Of a stretch of 64,000 bases of DNA, positions 61,353-64,000 are shown one piece after another. Origin of the DNA: Verrucomicrobiia bacterium. Lineage in GTDB: Bacteria; Verrucomicrobiota; Verrucomicrobiia; Limisphaerales; Fontisphaeraceae. The notes below the pieces were generated by a model, which worked only from the letters and a program-made list of their open reading frames with translations, did not search any database and was not told where the DNA came from. Position numbers and translations under genes: made by a program. Each line of letters starts with the position of its first letter. The first letter of the stretch is position 1. The stretch lies in contig JAOAIT010000018.1 in assembly GCA_026414565.1 (NCBI GenBank), forward strand, positions 248,001 to 312,000, read 5' to 3'.

Positions 61353-62555
61353 CTATTTCTTCTGTTTGTCCCACCCCTGCTCCCGGATCAGGTCCTCCAG
61401 CGCCACTTTGGGCCCGAACTCATTGGTAATAGCTTTGGCCCGCACCAGATACCGGAAAGCATCACGCAGGCTCCGGGCTTCGTCGCGCTTGCCCTGCAGC
61501 TTTTCCGGCGGCAAGGCCTTCAAACTCTTCACATAGGCCGTCGCCATCTGCTCCACCTTTTGCAAGGCGGACGGCTCCACTTCATACACCAGGGACTCCA
61601 TCCACAACCGCAATTCCGGAACCGGGTCGGCCGGATTGGCGGCCTTGGCCGCGTTGGCGCGGATGCCGGCCGCAATTTCCTTGCGCTTCGCCAGCGTGGC
61701 CTCGGGGGTCAGGAAACCATCCGTGCCACCCTGCGATGGCCGCGGCGGCAGCGGGCGATACCAGATATTGCGGAAGCGGGTGGGATTTCCGTGGTCTTGC
61801 AGGCGCAGCGGCCCCTTTTCCGGGAAGGGCCGCGCCCGGGAGCGTCCCATGTGGCCGCCCGGGCCTTCCAGGGGGGTATGATCTTGCACCAACACCCCAT
61901 TGAGAAACACGGTGACATAACCAGGATCCACCACCTTGCCCTCCTTGTACACGGGGCGGCGGAACACAATGTCATAAACCTGCCACTGTCCGGGCGGGCG
62001 CACGGCATTAACTAAAGGGGGCATGACCCCATAATACGCGCCAGCCGTGCCGTCGGCGTAAGTGGGGTTGTTGTAATTGTCCAGCACCTGGATTTCCAGG
62101 CCGCCCGGCAGAAAGACGCCGCTGTTGCCGCGGCCCTGCCCGGAGCCTTCCACTTTGGTGGGGGCGCACCATTCGATGTGCAGTTGGCAGTCGCCAAATT
62201 CTTCGCGGGAACGAATTTCTCCGGAGCCAGGCGTCACCTCCATGTAGCCATCCCGCACCACCCACTTCACTGGATTGCCCTTGTTATCCGAAAACTTGGA
62301 AAGATCCGTACCGTCAAACAGGATGATCGCGTCCGACGGCGGCTTGCCCGCCTGCTCCTGCGTGCTAAAGGTGCCGGGCGTCACCACCGGCGGCAGGGGC
62401 CGGTTGCGGTCATGCACCGCCCAGGGATGATTTTCATCCGGCGGATCGCCGTAGAAGGGCGGCGCCACATCGCTCGCGCCAAACACTGGCAGCCCACCCA
62501 ATGTCACCAATATGGCAACACCAGGCCAACAAAGACTAGGAATGCGTAATTTCAT
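61353..62555 (-). CDS. Secreted DUF1080 protein (3-keto-disaccharide hydrolase type)
   Basis: A 400-residue protein with a signal peptide (MKLRIPSLCWPGVAILVTLGG, cleaved near FGASD). The PF06439 domain covers about residues 78-275: ILFDGTDLSKFSDNKGNP, WVVRDGYMEVTPGSGEIRS, GNSGVFLPGGLEIQVLDNY, QWQVYDIVFRRP and PLRLQDHGNPTRFRNIW. These are ConA-like jelly-roll strands. Some homologues hydrolyse 3-keto glycosides made by FAD oxidoreductases. The C-terminal 100 residues are helical and not recognised. It is divergent from the DUF1080-PHP gene across 208 bp. Confidence 0.88.
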   Translation of the reverse strand: MKLRIPSLCWPGVAILVTLGGLPVFGASDVAPPFYGDPPDENHPWAVHDRNRPLPPVVTPGTFSTQEQAGKPPSDAIILFDGTDLSKFSDNKGNPVKWVVRDGYMEVTPGSGEIRSREEFGDCQLHIEWCAPTKVEGSGQGRGNSGVFLPGGLEIQVLDNYNNPTYADGTAGAYYGVMPPLVNAVRPPGQWQVYDIVFRRPVYKEGKVVDPGYVTVFLNGVLVQDHTPLEGPGGHMGRSRARPFPEKGPLRLQDHGNPTRFRNIWYRPLPPRPSQGGTDGFLTPEATLAKRKEIAAGIRANAAKAANPADPVPELRLWMESLVYEVEPSALQKVEQMATAYVKSLKALPPEKLQGKRDEARSLRDAFRYLVRAKAITNEFGPKVALEDLIREQGWDKQKK

Positions 62556-62763
62556 ACATCAATGCTTGTTGCCGCCAGCATGGCAGCCGGCTGAACCAGG
62601 TCAAGGAAATTGCTGCTGGCAGCCCCCAACCCCTGCAGGAAGCATAAAGGCAGGCCTCAGCCAACGGCTGAACAATAACCGTCTCTGCAGCATCTGACGT
62701 TTTCGCGGAGTAATCAGGTCAGGCAGTCCACCTCCAACCTTGCCAGCACTGTTTTTTCTGCCC
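62556..62763. promoter_or_regulatory. Shared divergent region between two DUF1080 genes
   Basis: A 208-bp gap with no ORF. It must hold promoters for both DUF1080 genes. Its base composition is ordinary, and I see no clear -35/-10 pair or strong palindrome. Confidence 0.35.
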
Positions 62764-64000
62764 ATGATGCGGGCGATGAAAACATTGCACCTCGCCTGCC
62801 GGAAGACCGGCCTGATTGTCATGGGATGTCTGTTCCTGGTCTGTGGTCTGTTCGCCGCAGAATCAACCGATTGGCAGTCCTTGTTTGACGGACAAACCTT
62901 GAATGGCTGGCGGGCCAGTGAAAACCCGGGTTCTTTCAAAGTTGAAGCTGGCTGCATCGTGGCCGATGGCCCGCGTGCACACCTCTTTTATGTCGGCCCG
63001 GATGGGGGGGCATCGTTCAAGAACTTCGAGCTGGAATTCGAGGCCAAGGCCGGAGCCCTGGCCAACAGCGGGGTGTTCTTTCACAGCCGTTTTCAAGAGA
63101 AAGGTTTTCCAGGCGCCGGCCTGGAGGTGCAAATCCACAACGCCCGCCACGGCGAGGGCGATTACCGCGAGAATAAACTTACCGGCAGCCTTTACGGTGT
63201 GCGCAACGTGTACAAGGCCCTGGTAAAAGATGAAGAATGGTTCAAAATGGCCGTCCGGGTCAGCGGCAAACGCGTCCAAATTCGGGTCAATGGCACGCTG
63301 GTGGTGGATTATTTGGAGCCTACCCCCCCCTTCGCCAATCCAGAGCGTCCCGGGCGCCGCCTGGGCGAGGGCACTTTTGCCCTTCAATGCCACGATCCCA
63401 AAAGCAAAGTGTGGTTTCGCGGTCTTCGCGTGCGGCGCCTGCCCGATGCCGCACCCCCCGAGGACATCCGCGAATTTGCCATGACCGAGCATGACCGCTC
63501 GGTGCTGCGGCTGGGCGCGGCCAACTACCCCGTGGTCAACTATCACATGCATCTCAAGGGCGGCCTCACCCTGCCTGAGGCGCTGGCCGAATCGCGTCGC
63601 TCGGGGGTCTTTTACGGGGTGGCCGTCAACTGCGGAGTTGGTTTTGCCATCACCAATGACGCTGGCATTGACCAATTCCTCCAGGAAATGAAGGGGCAGC
63701 CCGTTTTCCTGGCCATGCAGGCTGAGGGCCGCGAATGGGTGAACATGTTCTCCCCCGAGGCCGTGGCCAAATTTGACTATGTATTCACCGACTCCATGAC
63801 CTTCACTGACCGGCAGGGCAAACGCATGCGCTTGTGGATCAAGGAGGAAGTGGGTGAAATCCGTGATAAGCAGGCCTTCATGGATTTGTTGGTGGAGAAA
63901 ACCGTGGAAATTCTAAATCGTGAAGCGGTGGACATTTACGTCAACCCCACGTTCCTGCCCGAGGTTCTGGCCGCAGAATATGACACGCTGTGGACCGCCG
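62764..64000 (+). CDS. DUF1080-PHP-like metallohydrolase fusion, 3' end outside the window
   Basis: A frame from ATG 62764 that stays open to the window edge (412 codons), so only the N-terminal part is seen. A signal peptide (MKTLHLACRKTGLIVMGCLF) comes first; starts at 62767 or 62776 are also possible. Residues about 40-220 are a DUF1080 jelly roll: WQSLFDGQTLNGWRASEN, FELEFEAKAGALANSGVFFH, GLEVQIHNARHG and GTFALQCHDPKSKVWFRGL. From about 255 a second domain begins with NYHMHLKGGLTLPEALAESR (HxH at 261 and 263), resembling PHP or amidohydrolase barrels. It continues with VFTDSMTFTDRQGKRMRLW and a helix-rich tail. The joining of the two suggests one polypeptide acting on a modified sugar. 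Function is inferred. Confidence 0.8.
   Translation, partial: MMRAMKTLHLACRKTGLIVMGCLFLVCGLFAAESTDWQSLFDGQTLNGWRASENPGSFKVEAGCIVADGPRAHLFYVGPDGGASFKNFELEFEAKAGALANSGVFFHSRFQEKGFPGAGLEVQIHNARHGEGDYRENKLTGSLYGVRNVYKALVKDEEWFKMAVRVSGKRVQIRVNGTLVVDYLEPTPPFANPERPGRRLGEGTFALQCHDPKSKVWFRGLRVRRLPDAAPPEDIREFAMTEHDRSVLRLGAANYPVVNYHMHLKGGLTLPEALAESRRSGVFYGVAVNCGVGFAITNDAGIDQFLQEMKGQPVFLAMQAEGREWVNMFSPEAVAKFDYVFTDSMTFTDRQGKRMRLWIKEEVGEIRDKQAFMDLLVEKTVEILNREAVDIYVNPTFLPEVLAAEYDTLWTA

Noticed and set aside
1-64000. CRISPR arrays, insertion sequences, prophage genes or integration sites
   Set aside because: No regularly spaced repeats, transposase, integrase or phage genes were seen. The two tRNAs have no integrase or duplicated 3' ends beside them.

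Overview
The window is a continuous piece of a GC-rich (roughly 58-60 percent) bacterial chromosome with genes on both strands. I see no phage, insertion sequence, CRISPR array or rRNA. The gene content points to the phylum Verrucomicrobiota, probably a Limisphaerales/Pedosphaera-like free-living heterotroph. The reasons are the secreted DUF1080 proteins, a CotH-type kinase, a formylglycine-generating-enzyme-like protein, exported FAD oxidoreductases, a VTC-domain protein, GH106/GH28-type pectin enzymes, and a giant Ig/PA14 surface protein. This taxonomic call is inference from recalled family distributions, not from a search.

Layout. 1-4 kb: a membrane-anchored coiled-coil protein, two overlapping PLP transsulfuration genes (the downstream one fungal cystathionine gamma-synthase-like), then tRNA-Glu and tRNA-Lys with a recognisable promoter. 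4-7.4 kb: secreted FGE-like and CotH-kinase genes and a small lipoprotein. 7.4-14.8 kb: a GH106-like rhamnosidase, a prolyl oligopeptidase and a POT peptide transporter. 14.8-16.5 kb: a yeast-like ketol-acid reductoisomerase gene (ilvC) with a terminator and a structured leader, plus a small lipoprotein. 16.6-23.1 kb: a GH28-like beta-helix enzyme, an M29 aminopeptidase, a VTC polyphosphate-polymerase-like protein, an exported flavoprotein and an Rrf2 regulator. 23.1-28.7 kb (minus strand): a HAD phosphatase / zinc dehydrogenase / LarA-like cluster and an SGNH-TPR membrane protein. 28.7-32.2 kb (plus strand): a luxE-luxC fatty-acid-reductase pair, queD and a uracil-DNA glycosylase-family gene. 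32.2-34.1 kb: a phosphate transporter (Pit) with its DUF47 partner. 34.2-37 kb: a divergent aldo/keto reductase and UroD-family gene around a perfect palindrome. 37-48.9 kb: one gene for a secreted protein of 3927 residues built largely from six copies of a three-domain module. 49-64 kb: mainly housekeeping genes (thioesterase, dnaE, LOG-family, M16 peptidase, pabB, glnD), ending in two divergent DUF1080 genes. The last of these is fused to a PHP-like domain and runs off the window.

Together the genes describe a polysaccharide- and peptide-degrading organism. It has exported hydrolases for pectin-like glycans (GH106, GH28-like, DUF1080), secreted peptidases with a peptide importer, and large adhesive or carbohydrate-binding surface proteins. 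The least explained parts are the modular giant protein, the luxE-luxC pair with no luciferase, the HAD/dehydrogenase/LarA-like operon and the DUF1080-PHP fusion.
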